NCBI GenBank assembly: GCA_900471925.1
Contig: UCGV01000007.1
Coordinates: forward strand, 1-64,000
DNA length: 64,000 nt
Origin: Hyphomicrobiales bacterium
Lineage (GTDB): Bacteria > Pseudomonadota > Alphaproteobacteria > Rhizobiales > Rhizobiaceae
Direction: 5' to 3'
A model generated the notes under the pieces. It was not told where the DNA came from, made no database searches, and saw only the letters and a list, made by a program, of their open reading frames with translations. Positions 55,423 through 64,000 of the stretch are shown here, one piece after another (the stretch's first letter is position 1; each line of letters opens with the position of its first letter). The position numbers and the translations under genes were made by a program.

Positions 55423-56223
55423 ATGGAAAACAAGACACCCGGAGCACTGTTGACCGCGATGCGCGCCAAGCCGCCGCTCGTGCAGTGCATTACCAATTAT
55501 GTCGCCATGAACATCGCCGCCAACGTCGTGCTGGCTGCCGGGGCGTCGCCCGCCATGGTTCATGCCGCCGAGGAGGCCGCAGAATTTGCGGCGATATCAG
55601 GGGCAGTGACCGTCAATATCGGCACCCTGTCCACGCAATGGATCGACGGCATGCAGGCAGCCGCAACGGCCGCGAATGCGGCCGGAAAGCCGTGGGTTCT
55701 TGATCCGGTGGCTCACTATGCGACCTCTTTCCGCCGCAACGCGGTTGCCGATCTCGTGGCACTGCGTCCGACCATCATTCGCGGCAATGCCTCCGAGATC
55801 ATAGCGCTTGCCGGCGGCGAGAGCCGCGGCCAGGGCGTTGATAGCCGCGATCCGGTGGAGCAGGCCGAGGCCTCTGCCCGACTTCTTGCCGAACGTCACG
55901 GTGCGGTGGTCGCTGTCACCGGCGTCGTCGATTTCGTGACAGATGGGGCGCAGGCGCTACGCATCGAAGGCGGCTCGCCACTGATGCCGCAGGTGACCGC
56001 GCTCGGCTGCTCGCTGACCTGCCTGACCGGCGCCTTTGCGGCAACCATTCCCGCCGATCCTTTCGCGGCCACTGTGGCGGCACTCGCCACATTCGCAGTG
56101 GCCGGCGAAGAGGCGGCGAAGCAAGCGGGTGGCCCCGGCTCCTTCTCCTGGCGCTTCCTCGATGCGCTTGCGGCACTCGATGGCACGACGCTCGATCGGA
56201 CAGTGAGGATCAACGCGGCATGA
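55423..56223 (+). CDS. thiM: Hydroxyethylthiazole kinase ThiM
   Basis: A 266-residue ribokinase-like enzyme that phosphorylates the thiazole moiety for salvage. Signs are PPLVQCITNYVAMNIAANVV, GASPAMVHAAEEAAEFA and the catalytic Cys in VTALGCSLTCLTGAFAA. ATG codons at 55420 and 55423 both exist; 55423 gives better spacing to GAAAGGGG. First gene of the operon under the riboswitch. Confidence 0.93.
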   Translation: MENKTPGALLTAMRAKPPLVQCITNYVAMNIAANVVLAAGASPAMVHAAEEAAEFAAISGAVTVNIGTLSTQWIDGMQAAATAANAAGKPWVLDPVAHYATSFRRNAVADLVALRPTIIRGNASEIIALAGGESRGQGVDSRDPVEQAEASARLLAERHGAVVAVTGVVDFVTDGAQALRIEGGSPLMPQVTALGCSLTCLTGAFAATIPADPFAATVAALATFAVAGEEAAKQAGGPGSFSWRFLDALAALDGTTLDRTVRINAA

Positions 56224-56855
56224 GACGCTTCGATCTCTCCCTTTATCTGGTCCTCGATCCGAATCTCTGCGCCGGCATCGGCATGGTCGAGACGGCGCGT
56301 CTTGCCGTCGCCGGTGGCGCGACGATGGTGCAGCTTCGCGACAAGCATGGCGGAACCAAGCGGATGATCGAAACCGGTCTGGCGCTTAAGGACGCCCTCA
56401 AGGGAACCGGCGCCCTGCTGATCATCAATGACGATGTCGAGGCCGCCATCGCGATCGGCGCTGACGGACTGCATATCGGCCAGGACGACATGCGCCCCGT
56501 CGCGGCGCGTGCAATGATCGGCCCGGACATGATCCTCGGCCTGTCGGTCGAGACGGAAACGCTGGCTGCGGCCATTGACCCCGCTGTCGTCGATTATGCC
56601 GGCATTGGGCCGGTCTTTGCGACCCCCACCAAGACCGACCACAAGCAGCCGATCGGCTTTGACGGGTTGGCAAAGCTGGTGAAGGCCGCACCTGTCCCGA
56701 CAGTTGCGATCGGTGGCCTCAAGAGCGAACATGCAGCGTCCGTTTTTGCTGCAGGCGCCAAGGGGCTTGCAGTCGTCTCGGCGATCTGCGGCAAGCCGGA
56801 TCCGAAGGCTGCAACGCTCCTAATCGCAGAGGAAATCCGAAAGGCGCGCCGATGA
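56220..56855 (+). CDS. thiE: Thiamine-phosphate synthase ThiE
   Basis: A 211-residue TIM-barrel enzyme that joins the thiazole and pyrimidine phosphates. Motifs are TMVQLRDKHGG, INDDVEAAIAIGADGLHIGQ and YAGIGPVFATPTKTDHKQPI. The start overlaps the thiM stop by ATGA. Confidence 0.93.
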   Translation: MRRFDLSLYLVLDPNLCAGIGMVETARLAVAGGATMVQLRDKHGGTKRMIETGLALKDALKGTGALLIINDDVEAAIAIGADGLHIGQDDMRPVAARAMIGPDMILGLSVETETLAAAIDPAVVDYAGIGPVFATPTKTDHKQPIGFDGLAKLVKAAPVPTVAIGGLKSEHAASVFAAGAKGLAVVSAICGKPDPKAATLLIAEEIRKARR

Positions 56856-57664
56856 TCCGCAACGTCCTGTCCATCGCCGGCTCCGATCCCTCCGGCGGCG
56901 CCGGCATCCAGGCCGATCTCAAGGCCTTCTCCGCCCGTGGCGTCTACGGCATGGCGGCGCTGACGGCACTGACGGCGCAGAACACCCAAGGGGTGAGCGG
57001 CGTGCATCTCGTGCCACCTGATTTCGTCGCTCAGCAGATCAAAACCGTCTTTGCGGATGTACGCGTCGATGCGGTCAAGATCGGCATGATCGCCAATGCC
57101 GGCATTGCCGAAGCTGTGGCCGGGGCGCTGGCACCGCATCGCGGGATCCCCATCGTCGTCGATCCGGTCATGATCGCCAAGGGCGGCGCAGCCCTCCTCG
57201 ACCCGCAGGCGGTCGATGCGTTGACACGGCACCTGCTGCCGCTCGCGACATTACTGACCCCCAATCTGCCCGAGGCTGCAGCGCTGCTGCACGAAGAGGT
57301 TGCCGAAAACCGCGAGCAGATGGCCTCGCAGGCCGAACGCCTGCGCGCACTCGGCCCCGCCGCCGTACTCGTCAAGGGCGGCCATCTCGAAAGCGATGAG
57401 AGCCCCGATGTGCTGGCCACCGCCTCCGGCCAGCATTGGTTCGAGGCGAAAAGGGTGCCGACCAAAAATACGCACGGCACGGGCTGTACCCTCTCCAGCG
57501 CGCTCGCTGCGGAGCTTGCAAAGGGCGCGTTGCCGCAAATGGCCGTAGCAACAGCAAAGGCTTATCTTGCTAAGGCTGTCGCAGCCGCGGATGATTTGAC
57601 GGTTGGTTCCGGCCATGGACCCGTCCATCATTTCCACGCCCTGTGGAAAGAAGCCGGGCTCTGA
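56852..57664 (+). CDS. thiD: Hydroxymethylpyrimidine/phosphomethylpyrimidine kinase ThiD
   Basis: A 270-residue kinase that makes HMP diphosphate for ThiE. It opens with NVLSIAGSDPSGGAGIQADL and has VKIGMIANAGIAEAV and NTHGTGCTLSSALAAELAKG with the conserved Cys. The start overlaps the thiE stop by ATGA. The three genes form a salvage set; the de novo thiC-type genes are not here. Confidence 0.94.
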   Translation: MIRNVLSIAGSDPSGGAGIQADLKAFSARGVYGMAALTALTAQNTQGVSGVHLVPPDFVAQQIKTVFADVRVDAVKIGMIANAGIAEAVAGALAPHRGIPIVVDPVMIAKGGAALLDPQAVDALTRHLLPLATLLTPNLPEAAALLHEEVAENREQMASQAERLRALGPAAVLVKGGHLESDESPDVLATASGQHWFEAKRVPTKNTHGTGCTLSSALAAELAKGALPQMAVATAKAYLAKAVAAADDLTVGSGHGPVHHFHALWKEAGL

Positions 57665-57692
57665 GCCGGATCACAATTCCAGACAATGCCCG

Positions 57693-57725
57693 ACGGCCCG
57701 GTCAAACCGGGCCGTTTTCTTTTGC
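57693..57725 (+). terminator. Rho-independent terminator of thiMED
   Basis: ACGGCCCGGT (57693-57702) pairs perfectly with ACCGGGCCGT (57706-57715), followed by TTTCTTTT. Confidence 0.88.
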
Positions 57726-57815
57726 CTACCATCAGTTGAACCGGCCTCCTCCGGCAAAAAGCCTGTTGACAAGGCCGCCCAGATATCCAAAGCTATGTCA
57801 TTAAAAGGGGATACG

Positions 57816-57831
57816 TTCCATAATAACGGAA
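57816..57831. promoter_or_regulatory. Candidate operator upstream of the GNAT/GH3/ABC cluster
   Basis: TTCC-ATAATAAC-GGAA is a short dyad just ahead of the GGAGG ribosome site at 57836. A repressor here would block initiation. The half sites are only four bases, so this is weak evidence. Confidence 0.3.
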
Positions 57832-57847
57832 TATTGGAGGAATTCGA

Positions 57848-58327
57848 TTGTCCGACCTGCTTGTGAGCTTATATTCCACGAAGCTCGCCGAACTGAAAGA
57901 AAAAGCCGATACCGTCGGCATCACGATCCGTCCGGCTCTGCCGCCGGAGCTTCACGTCGTTGTTGCCTGGGTGCGCGAACATTTCAGCGAGAACTGGGCA
58001 AGCGAAGTGACCGTCGCCTTCTCCCGCCAGCCCGTTGCCTGCCTGATCGCCGTCGAGCACGGCAAACTGCTCGGCTTTGCCTGCTATGACACGACAGCGC
58101 GCGGCTTCTTCGGCCCGACCGGCGTCGATCCCGCAGCGCGCGGAAAGGGCATCGGCCTCGCCCTCTTCTCCGCTTGCCTGCAGACCATGAAGACGCTGGG
58201 GCATGCCTATGCCTTCATCGGCGATGCCGGCCCCGTCGATTTCTACGTCAAGACCGCCGGTGCGGTCGAAATTCCCGCCCCCGACAAGGGCATTTACGAA
58301 GGCATGCTGCGAAGCCAGCCGAAATGA
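57848..58327 (+). CDS. GNAT-family N-acetyltransferase
   Basis: A 159-residue acetyltransferase. The acetyl-CoA loop is GVDPAARGKGIGLALFSACL, matching the Q/RxxGxG/A pattern, and a strand AFIGDAGPVDFYVKTAGAVE follows. The start is TTG, supported by GGAGGA seven bases upstream. The substrate is unknown; the hexosaminidase and importer downstream suggest amino-sugar compounds, but this is inference. The next gene starts 25 bases later. Confidence 0.8.
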   Translation: MSDLLVSLYSTKLAELKEKADTVGITIRPALPPELHVVVAWVREHFSENWASEVTVAFSRQPVACLIAVEHGKLLGFACYDTTARGFFGPTGVDPAARGKGIGLALFSACLQTMKTLGHAYAFIGDAGPVDFYVKTAGAVEIPAPDKGIYEGMLRSQPK

Positions 58328-58352
58328 CCATCTGATACCGGAGTTTGAAATA

Positions 58353-59375
58353 GTGTCCTCGACCCCGCTCGCTCTCTTCGTCGGCCTTCCCAATCCGACG
58401 CTTTCGGACGACGAATTCGCTCTCTTCCGCGAGACCAATCCGCTCGGCCTCTTCGTCGGCCGCCGCAACCTGCGCAATCCGGAGCAGGCCAAGATCCTGA
58501 TCGACCGCTTCCGCGAGGCTGTCGGCCGCGACGACGCGCCCATCTTCACCGACCAGGAAGGCGGTCGTGTACAGCATATGGATGCCGGCCCCTGGCCGCT
58601 CTTCCGCAGCTTCGGCCAGTTCGCCGAACTTGCCCGCCACGACTTCGAACTCGGCAAGAAGGCCCTTCGTCTTTCCACCCAGGCCATGGGCACGATGATG
58701 AGCGAACTCGGCCTGTCGAGCGGCTGCTCGCCGGTTCTCGATCTCGTTTTCGAGACGACGAGTGCCGTTATCGGTGCTCGCTCCTTCGGCGCTGATCCGG
58801 ATTTCATTGCGGCACTTGGCCGCGAAGTGGTCGATGGCCTGCTCGAAACCGGCAACATGCCGGTCATGAAGCATATCCCGGGCCACGGCCGCGCCACGCT
58901 CGATTCCCACAAGGAGCGCCCTGTCGTCGATGCCTCGCGCGAGACGCTTGTCGCCACGGACTTCAAGCCCTTCGTGGCGCTGAAGGACACCCCTTGGGCC
59001 ATGGTCGCACACGTCGTTTACTCGGCTTATGACGCGGAACTGCCGGCTTCCATCTCGCCGATCATGCATGACGTGATCCGCAAGGATATGGGCTATGACG
59101 GCGTGCTGATCTCCGACTGCATCTTCATGGAATCGCTGCAGGGCACCCTGCCGGAACGTGTCGCACAGGTTCTCGATGCCGGTTTCGACATTGCTCTTCA
59201 TAGCCACGGCGACCTGAAGGAAAGCGAAGCCGCCGCAAAGGCCGCCCGGCCGGTGACAGATGCCGCGCAGAAGCGTATTGCCGCCGGCAAGGCTCGCCTC
59301 GGCACACTCAAGATCGACTATCGCGCCGCTCAGGCGGAAGTCGAAGCCATGTTTGCTAGCGCGCTGGTGTCCTGA
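58353..59375 (+). CDS. Glycoside hydrolase family 3, beta-N-acetylhexosaminidase (NagZ-like)
   Basis: A 340-residue cytoplasmic-type enzyme without a signal peptide. NagZ marks are IFTDQEGGRVQHM, KHIPGHGRATLDSHKERPVV near 172 with the acid/base Asp-His dyad, and LISDCIFMES near 254 with the nucleophile Asp. It would remove N-acetylglucosamine from imported chito- or murein-derived saccharides. The GTG start is supported by GGAG nine bases upstream; the frame extends further, but only through the preceding gene. Confidence 0.85.
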   Translation: MSSTPLALFVGLPNPTLSDDEFALFRETNPLGLFVGRRNLRNPEQAKILIDRFREAVGRDDAPIFTDQEGGRVQHMDAGPWPLFRSFGQFAELARHDFELGKKALRLSTQAMGTMMSELGLSSGCSPVLDLVFETTSAVIGARSFGADPDFIAALGREVVDGLLETGNMPVMKHIPGHGRATLDSHKERPVVDASRETLVATDFKPFVALKDTPWAMVAHVVYSAYDAELPASISPIMHDVIRKDMGYDGVLISDCIFMESLQGTLPERVAQVLDAGFDIALHSHGDLKESEAAAKAARPVTDAAQKRIAAGKARLGTLKIDYRAAQAEVEAMFASALVS

Positions 59376-59419
59376 CCGGCGCGCCTATTTTTAACCGCAT
59401 AAGAAAAGGGGAATTTGTC

Positions 59420-61066
59420 ATGAAGAAATATCTTTTAGCGGCTGCGGCCCTGACCATGCTGTCAGGCTCAGCCCTGGCGCAGACTGTCCTGACGGCCAAT
59501 ATCGAGCCGGCCACGACCTGGGTGCGCAACTTCAACCCGTTCAACCAGACCTCGTCGCGCCAGTCGACGCTCGACTTCATCTATGAGCCGCTGGTCATCT
59601 TCAACCGCTTCGACAGCAACAAGCCGGTCTATCGCCTGGCCGAAAGCTTCAAGCTCGCCGACGACCTGAAAAGCATCGATTTCAAGCTGCGCCCGAACCT
59701 GAAGTGGTCCGATGGCAAGCCGCTGACCTCGGCTGACGTCAAGTTCACCTATGACTATCTGAAGAAGTTCCCGGCCCTCGACTTCGTCAGCATCTGGACC
59801 TTCATCACCGACGTTCAGGTGGTCGATGCCCAGACGATCCGCTTCACGCTCGCCAATCCGAGCTCGCTTGCCGCCGAACAGCTATCGCAGCTGCCGATCG
59901 TTCCCGAGCACGTCTGGAAGGACGTTGCCGATCCGGTCACCTACGCCAACGAAACCCCTGTCGGCAGCGGCCCGCTGACAGAAGTGCCGCGCTTCACCGG
60001 CCAGACCTATGACCAGTGCCGCAACCCGAACTATTGGGATGCCGAGCACCTGAAGGTCGACTGCATGCGCTTCCCGCAGCTTGCCGACAACAACCAGATC
60101 CTGACGGCGACGGCAGATGGCACGCTCGACTGGGGCGTTTCCTTCATTCCCGATATCGACAACGTCTATGTCTCGAAGGATCCGGATCACTATCACTACT
60201 GGTATTCGCCGAGCAGCATGGTCGCCTTCCTGTTCAACCTCGAAACGACCAACGAGGCCAACAAGAAGGCGTTCAACGACGTGAAGTTCCGCCAGGCGGT
60301 CTCCATGGCGCTTGACCGCAAGACGATGATCGATGTTGCCGGCTACGGCTACCCGACGCTGAACGAAGACCCGGGCCTGATGGGCGAGCTCTACAAGAGC
60401 TGGGCGGACCCGTCCGTCAAGGCCGACTTCGGCAAGTTCGGCACCTATGACGCCGATGCAGCCAAGGCGCTGCTCGATGCAACCGGTTATGTCGATAAGG
60501 ACGGCGACGGCCTGCGCGACAATCCTGACGGTTCGAAGATCTCCTTCTCGATCATCGTGCCTAACTCCTGGACGGACTGGATCGACACGGTCAACATCGC
60601 CATCGAAGGCATGCAGGCTGTCGGCATCGACGCCAAGATCGAGACGCCGGAAGAAGCCGTCTGGACCTCCGACCTCATCGACGGCAAGTTCGATGCGGCG
60701 ATCAACAGCCTGCCGGCATCGGCCTCGCCCTACTACCCCTACAAGCGCGCCTTCAGCGCTTCGGACAAGGGCAAGACCCGCTTCACGGCGCAGCGCTGGT
60801 TCAGCCCTGAGGTGGAAGATCTGGTCACCCAGTTCACCCATACGGCCGACCTCGACAAGCAGAAGGAAGCGATGAACAAGGCTCAGCGCATCGTTGCCGA
60901 AAACATGCCGATGATCCCGGTCTTCAACAATCCGAACTGGTACCAGTACAACACCAAGCGCTTCACCGGCTGGTCGACCAAGGAAAACCCCTTCGTCAAT
61001 CCGTCCATCTCGCGCACCAACCCGGCACGTCTTCTGAACCTGCTGGCGCTTGAGCCGGTCAAGTAA
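59420..61066 (+). CDS. Family 5 substrate-binding protein, probable oligosaccharide-binding
   Basis: A 548-residue periplasmic binding protein with a signal peptide (KYLLAAAALTMLSGSALAQ). The mature start TVLTANIEPATTWVRNFNPF, then SSRQSTLDFIYEPLVIFNRF, and SIDFKLRPNLKWSDGKPLTS show SBP family 5. The Trp-rich, aromatic-rich sequence and the GH3 neighbour suggest an oligosaccharide rather than a peptide ligand. Vibrio chitin-oligosaccharide-binding proteins belong to the same family with the same kind of neighbours. AAAAGGGGAA precedes the ATG. A hairpin follows. Confidence 0.87.
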   Translation: MKKYLLAAAALTMLSGSALAQTVLTANIEPATTWVRNFNPFNQTSSRQSTLDFIYEPLVIFNRFDSNKPVYRLAESFKLADDLKSIDFKLRPNLKWSDGKPLTSADVKFTYDYLKKFPALDFVSIWTFITDVQVVDAQTIRFTLANPSSLAAEQLSQLPIVPEHVWKDVADPVTYANETPVGSGPLTEVPRFTGQTYDQCRNPNYWDAEHLKVDCMRFPQLADNNQILTATADGTLDWGVSFIPDIDNVYVSKDPDHYHYWYSPSSMVAFLFNLETTNEANKKAFNDVKFRQAVSMALDRKTMIDVAGYGYPTLNEDPGLMGELYKSWADPSVKADFGKFGTYDADAAKALLDATGYVDKDGDGLRDNPDGSKISFSIIVPNSWTDWIDTVNIAIEGMQAVGIDAKIETPEEAVWTSDLIDGKFDAAINSLPASASPYYPYKRAFSASDKGKTRFTAQRWFSPEVEDLVTQFTHTADLDKQKEAMNKAQRIVAENMPMIPVFNNPNWYQYNTKRFTGWSTKENPFVNPSISRTNPARLLNLLALEPVK

Positions 61067-61082
61067 GCCATTAAGATCTGCG

Positions 61083-61113
61083 GAAGCGGCGCGACGAGCG
61101 CCGCTTCTGTTTT
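61083..61113 (+). other. Intercistronic hairpin after the binding-protein gene
   Basis: GAAGCGGCGC (61083-61092) pairs perfectly with GCGCCGCTTC (61098-61107), then TGTTTTG. Partial termination would keep the binding protein above the permeases. It lies 13 bases ahead of the permease start. Confidence 0.6.
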
Positions 61114-61125
61114 GACGGAGTTCCC

Positions 61126-62103
61126 ATGGCCTTTCTGCTTCGCCGCCTTGCCTTCTACCTGGCGGCCTTCATCGCGGCAGCGACGATCAATTTCTTCCTG
61201 CCCCGGCTTATGCCGGGCGACCCCGTGCGCATCATGTTTTCGAGCGCCGGTGCCGAACTGCCGCCGGAAAGCCTGCAGGCGCTGAAGCTCACCTTCGGTT
61301 TCGTCGACGGGCCGCTCTGGCAGCAATATCTCACCTATCTCGGCAGCATCTTCACCGGCGATCTCGGCCGCTCGATCAAGTATTTCCCCCTGCCGGTCAC
61401 CTCGGTTCTCGGCCATGCGCTGGTCTGGACCGTCGGCCTGATGGGCACGGCGACGATCATCAGCTTCGCGCTCGGCACCTTCCTCGGCATCGTTGCTGCT
61501 TGGCGTCGCGGCAGCAAATTCGACGTCATCGTTTCGATCGGCGCGATCTTCGCGACATCGGTACCGGCCGTCGTCACCTCGCTGATCGTGCTCTTCTTCT
61601 TCGGCTTCACGCTCGGTTGGTTCCCGAATGGCTACGCGGCCGATCCCTCGCTCGATCCGGCCTTCACCTTTCAGTATATCGGCAGCGTCGCCTATCACGG
61701 CATCCTGCCGATGATCACGCTCTGCACCGTGCTGGTGGGCGGCTTCACCGTCACCATGCGCAACAATATGATCAACCTTCTCGGCGAGGACTATATCGTC
61801 ATGGCCCGCGCCAAGGGCCTCTCCGACCGGCATGTGATGCTCTGGTATGCGGCCCGCAACGCGCTGCTGCCCACTGTCTCAAGCCTAGCGATTGCCATCG
61901 GTACCATTCTCGGCGGCTCGCTGGTGACCGAGGTCGTCTATAACTATCCAGGCCTCGGCAACATCCTCTATCAGGCGATCCTTGCCCGCGATTATCCCGT
62001 CATCCAGGGACAGCTTCTCATTATGACCGCGACCATGCTGATCGCCAATTTCATCGTCGATGTCAGCTATGTGCTGCTCGACCCGCGACTGAAGGGAGCG
62101 TGA
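61126..62103 (+). CDS. ABC transporter permease (DppB-like)
   Basis: A 325-residue inner-membrane permease with about six segments. It opens with FLLRRLAFYLAAFIAAATIN and has the EAA loop EDYIVMARAKGLSDRHVMLW. The C-terminal VSYVLLDPRLKGA is typical of DppB. The next gene starts two bases after the stop. Confidence 0.9.
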   Translation: MAFLLRRLAFYLAAFIAAATINFFLPRLMPGDPVRIMFSSAGAELPPESLQALKLTFGFVDGPLWQQYLTYLGSIFTGDLGRSIKYFPLPVTSVLGHALVWTVGLMGTATIISFALGTFLGIVAAWRRGSKFDVIVSIGAIFATSVPAVVTSLIVLFFFGFTLGWFPNGYAADPSLDPAFTFQYIGSVAYHGILPMITLCTVLVGGFTVTMRNNMINLLGEDYIVMARAKGLSDRHVMLWYAARNALLPTVSSLAIAIGTILGGSLVTEVVYNYPGLGNILYQAILARDYPVIQGQLLIMTATMLIANFIVDVSYVLLDPRLKGA

Positions 62104-62104
62104 G

Positions 62105-62983
62105 ATGAAGAGCCTTCTGCGCAACCGCAAGGCGCTGATCGGCCTTGCCATCATCGCCTTCATTGTCATCGTCGCGATCGCCGCACCGTTGCTGACGCAT
62201 TACGACCCTGCCGCGCGCACAGGTCGTCCGCACCAGCCTCCATCAGTCGATCATATCCTCGGCACGACGCGCATCGGTCAGGACGTCTTCGCCCGGATGA
62301 TCTATGGCGCGCGCACCTCGCTCGCCGTCGGCTTCGGCGCCGGCCTGCTGATCACGGCCGTCGGCACCGCGCTCGGCATCATCTCCGGCTATCGCGGCGG
62401 CAAGACGGATGAGGTCATCAGCTTCTTCACCAATATGGTGCTCGTCGTGCCGAACCTGCCACTGCTGCTCGTTCTCGCGGCCTTCATTGGCCAGGCGAGC
62501 CCTGTTGTCATCGCGCTTATCCTTGGCGGCACATCCTGGGCCTGGGGTGCGCGCGTGACCCGCGCCGAAACGCTCTCCGTCAAACAGAAAGACTATGTCA
62601 AATCGGCTGAGATGATGGGCGAGCCGCAATGGCGCATCATGACATTCGAGATCTTCCCCAACGTGATTTCCATCGTCGGTATCAATTTCATCGGCAGCGT
62701 CATCTTCGCGATCATCACCGAAGCGACGCTGGAATTCCTCGGCCTCGGCGACCCGCGCGTCGTGTCCTGGGGCACCATGCTCTATAATGCGCAGAAGGCC
62801 TCCGCTCTTTCGGTTGGCGCCTGGTGGGATATTCTCACACCCTGCTTTGCGCTCGCTTTCCTTGGCATCGGCATGTCGCTACTCAATTTCGCCGTCGATG
62901 AAATCGCCAATCCGCGACTGCGCACCGGCAATCATCTGAAGCGCTGGTCCCTGCTCATCCGCTCCGGGGAGGGCCGCCTGTGA
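62105..62983 (+). CDS. ABC transporter permease (DppC-like)
   Basis: A 292-residue inner-membrane permease with about six segments. Motifs are RKALIGLAIIAFIVIVAIAA, HILGTTRIGQDVFARMIYGA and the EAA loop KSAEMMGEPQWRIMTFEIFP. It pairs with the DppB-like permease. Confidence 0.9.
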   Translation: MKSLLRNRKALIGLAIIAFIVIVAIAAPLLTHYDPAARTGRPHQPPSVDHILGTTRIGQDVFARMIYGARTSLAVGFGAGLLITAVGTALGIISGYRGGKTDEVISFFTNMVLVVPNLPLLLVLAAFIGQASPVVIALILGGTSWAWGARVTRAETLSVKQKDYVKSAEMMGEPQWRIMTFEIFPNVISIVGINFIGSVIFAIITEATLEFLGLGDPRVVSWGTMLYNAQKASALSVGAWWDILTPCFALAFLGIGMSLLNFAVDEIANPRLRTGNHLKRWSLLIRSGEGRL

Positions 62984-63783
62984 CGCAACCGTTGCTTTCC
63001 GTAAAGAACCTCACGATCGACTATATCGGCGAGGAAAAAGACTTTCGCGCCGTCGACAATGTGAGCTTCGACGTAGCTCCCGGCGAGGTCTTCGGCCTTG
63101 CCGGCGAATCCGGCTGCGGCAAGAGCACGATCGCCTTTGCCATCAGCCGCCTGCACAAGCCGCCGGCACTGATCCGCAAGGAAAGCCGGATCATGCTTGC
63201 CGGCCGCGACGTGCTGGATCTCGACCCGAAGACGCTTGCCGCGTTCCGCTGGCGCGAAGTCGCCATGGTGTTCCAGAGCGCCATGAACTCGCTGAACCCG
63301 GTGCTGCGCATCGAGGATCAGTTCTATGACGTGCTGCACACCCACAAGGGCATGACGAAGGCGCAAGCGCGCGAGCGCACCGCCGAGATGCTGCGTCTGG
63401 TGGATATCGCACCGGATCGCATGCGCAACTATCCGCACCAGTTTTCGGGCGGCATGCGCCAGCGCATCGTCATCGCCATCTGTATGGCGCTCGATCCGAA
63501 GCTCGTCGTCATGGACGAGCCGACGACGGCACTCGACGTCGTGGTGCAGCGGGAAATCCTGCAGCGCATCAACGAACTCAGGAAACAATTCGGCTTCTCC
63601 GTGCTCTTCATCACTCACGATCTCGGCCTGATGGTGCAGTTCTGCGACCGGATCGGCATCATGCTGCAGGGCAAGCTTGTCGAGCAAAACGATGCCGAAG
63701 CGATCTACAAGACGCCGCAGCACGAATACACCCGAAAACTATGGGCCTCCTTCCCCTCGCTACACGGAGGCGTGCTGCTATGA
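62980..63783 (+). CDS. ABC transporter ATP-binding protein (DppD-like, short)
   Basis: A 267-residue ATPase. Walker A is GESGCGKST, the signature [16 protein letters not shown], and Walker [13 protein letters not shown]. It ends soon after PQHEYTRKLWASFPSLH and lacks the C-terminal cysteine-rich oligopeptide domain of typical DppD (about 330 residues). The stop is followed by an ATGA overlap with the next gene, so this length seems real rather than a frameshift. Confidence 0.88.
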   Translation: MTQPLLSVKNLTIDYIGEEKDFRAVDNVSFDVAPGEVFGLAGESGCGKSTIAFAISRLHKPPALIRKESRIMLAGRDVLDLDPKTLAAFRWREVAMVFQSAMNSLNPVLRIEDQFYDVLHTHKGMTKAQARERTAEMLRLVDIAPDRMRNYPHQFSGGMRQRIVIAICMALDPKLVVMDEPTTALDVVVQREILQRINELRKQFGFSVLFITHDLGLMVQFCDRIGIMLQGKLVEQNDAEAIYKTPQHEYTRKLWASFPSLHGGVLL

Positions 63784-64000
63784 GCGATGCCATCCTGGCC
63801 CTCGACAAGGTCACCAAGACCTTCGGCCACGGCGCTTCCACGGTTCACGCCGCCCGCGCCATCTCCTTTTCGCTGCATGCCGGCCGTGCGCTGGCGCTTG
63901 TCGGTGAATCCGGCAGCGGCAAGACGACCTGCGCCCGCATGGCGATGCGCGAATATTCGCCGACCACGGGACAAATCCTTTACAAGGGCCGCCCCGTCGA
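63780..64000 (+). CDS. ABC transporter ATP-binding protein (DppF-like), cut by window edge
   Basis: The first 73 codons are present. It has ILALDKVTKTFGHGASTVHA and a Walker A motif GESGSGKTT near residue 48. The ATG overlaps the previous stop by ATGA. It should form the partner ATPase of the importer. Confidence 0.85.
   Translation, partial: MSDAILALDKVTKTFGHGASTVHAARAISFSLHAGRALALVGESGSGKTTCARMAMREYSPTTGQILYKGRPV

Noticed and set aside
53371..55563. 730-codon minus-strand frame opposite the aldehyde dehydrogenase
   Set aside because: The plus strand carries a complete enzyme with catalytic Cys and Glu. The minus frame has no recognisable motif and runs through the riboswitch.

Overview
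The window looks like chromosomal DNA of an alphaproteobacterium of the Rhizobiaceae (Rhizobium/Agrobacterium type). Signs are the high GC content, third-position GC bias, many ABC uptake systems, a PrsDE-style type I secretion locus, a ugpBAEC operon and a thiMED operon with a TPP riboswitch. The species call is inference. No tRNA, rRNA, insertion sequence, phage gene or CRISPR array was seen.

Layout. 1-2000 (minus): metQ and the start of metN (methionine uptake) with an FMN reductase; both units carry a similar upstream dyad cluster. 2126-6534: an Fsr-type MFS exporter, then a divergent XRE regulator, a large BTAD/TPR regulator and a small unknown protein. 6596-19437 (minus): one secretion operon, transcribed from the right, encoding a 2360-residue RTX haem peroxidase ('peroxicin' type), a type I secretion ABC permease/ATPase, a second RTX protein with an N-terminal hydrophobic segment, and an HlyD-type adaptor. 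A two-component system (histidine kinase plus NarL-type regulator) is read divergently. The gap between them holds a degenerate 23-bp tandem array that no gene explains.

22256-30281: a peptide-type ABC importer and a mandelate-racemase-like dehydratase (minus), facing a divergent LacI regulator. Near-identical dyads (TGCAT-N4-ATGCA) lie in front of both. 30288-45483 is a bidirectional branched-chain amino acid catabolism locus. The minus arm encodes the branched-chain keto-acid dehydrogenase (E1 alpha, E1 beta, E2, E3), an acyl-CoA dehydrogenase, a thiolase and an SDR, which fits isoleucine and valine breakdown. The plus arm encodes an AraC regulator, isovaleryl-CoA dehydrogenase, both methylcrotonyl-CoA carboxylase subunits, a MaoC-fold hydratase and a CitE-like lyase, which fits leucine breakdown. 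The last two replace the usual LiuC and LiuE.

46019-51500: ugpBAEC (glycerol-3-phosphate uptake) with a trailing EEP-family phosphatase/nuclease and two Pho-box-like elements upstream. 51497-53374: a DUF4139 exported protein. 53593-55116: a ketoglutarate semialdehyde dehydrogenase-like enzyme. 55277-57664: TPP riboswitch and thiM-thiE-thiD. 57848-64000: a GNAT protein, a GH3 beta-N-acetylhexosaminidase-like enzyme and a peptide-type ABC importer cut by the window edge. The last cluster resembles the chito-oligosaccharide uptake loci of vibrios.

Strongest candidates for new biology: the secreted peroxidase/T1SS/two-component locus with its 23-bp array, and the MaoC plus CitE-like pair in leucine degradation. 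All calls come from reading the sequence; no database search was run.
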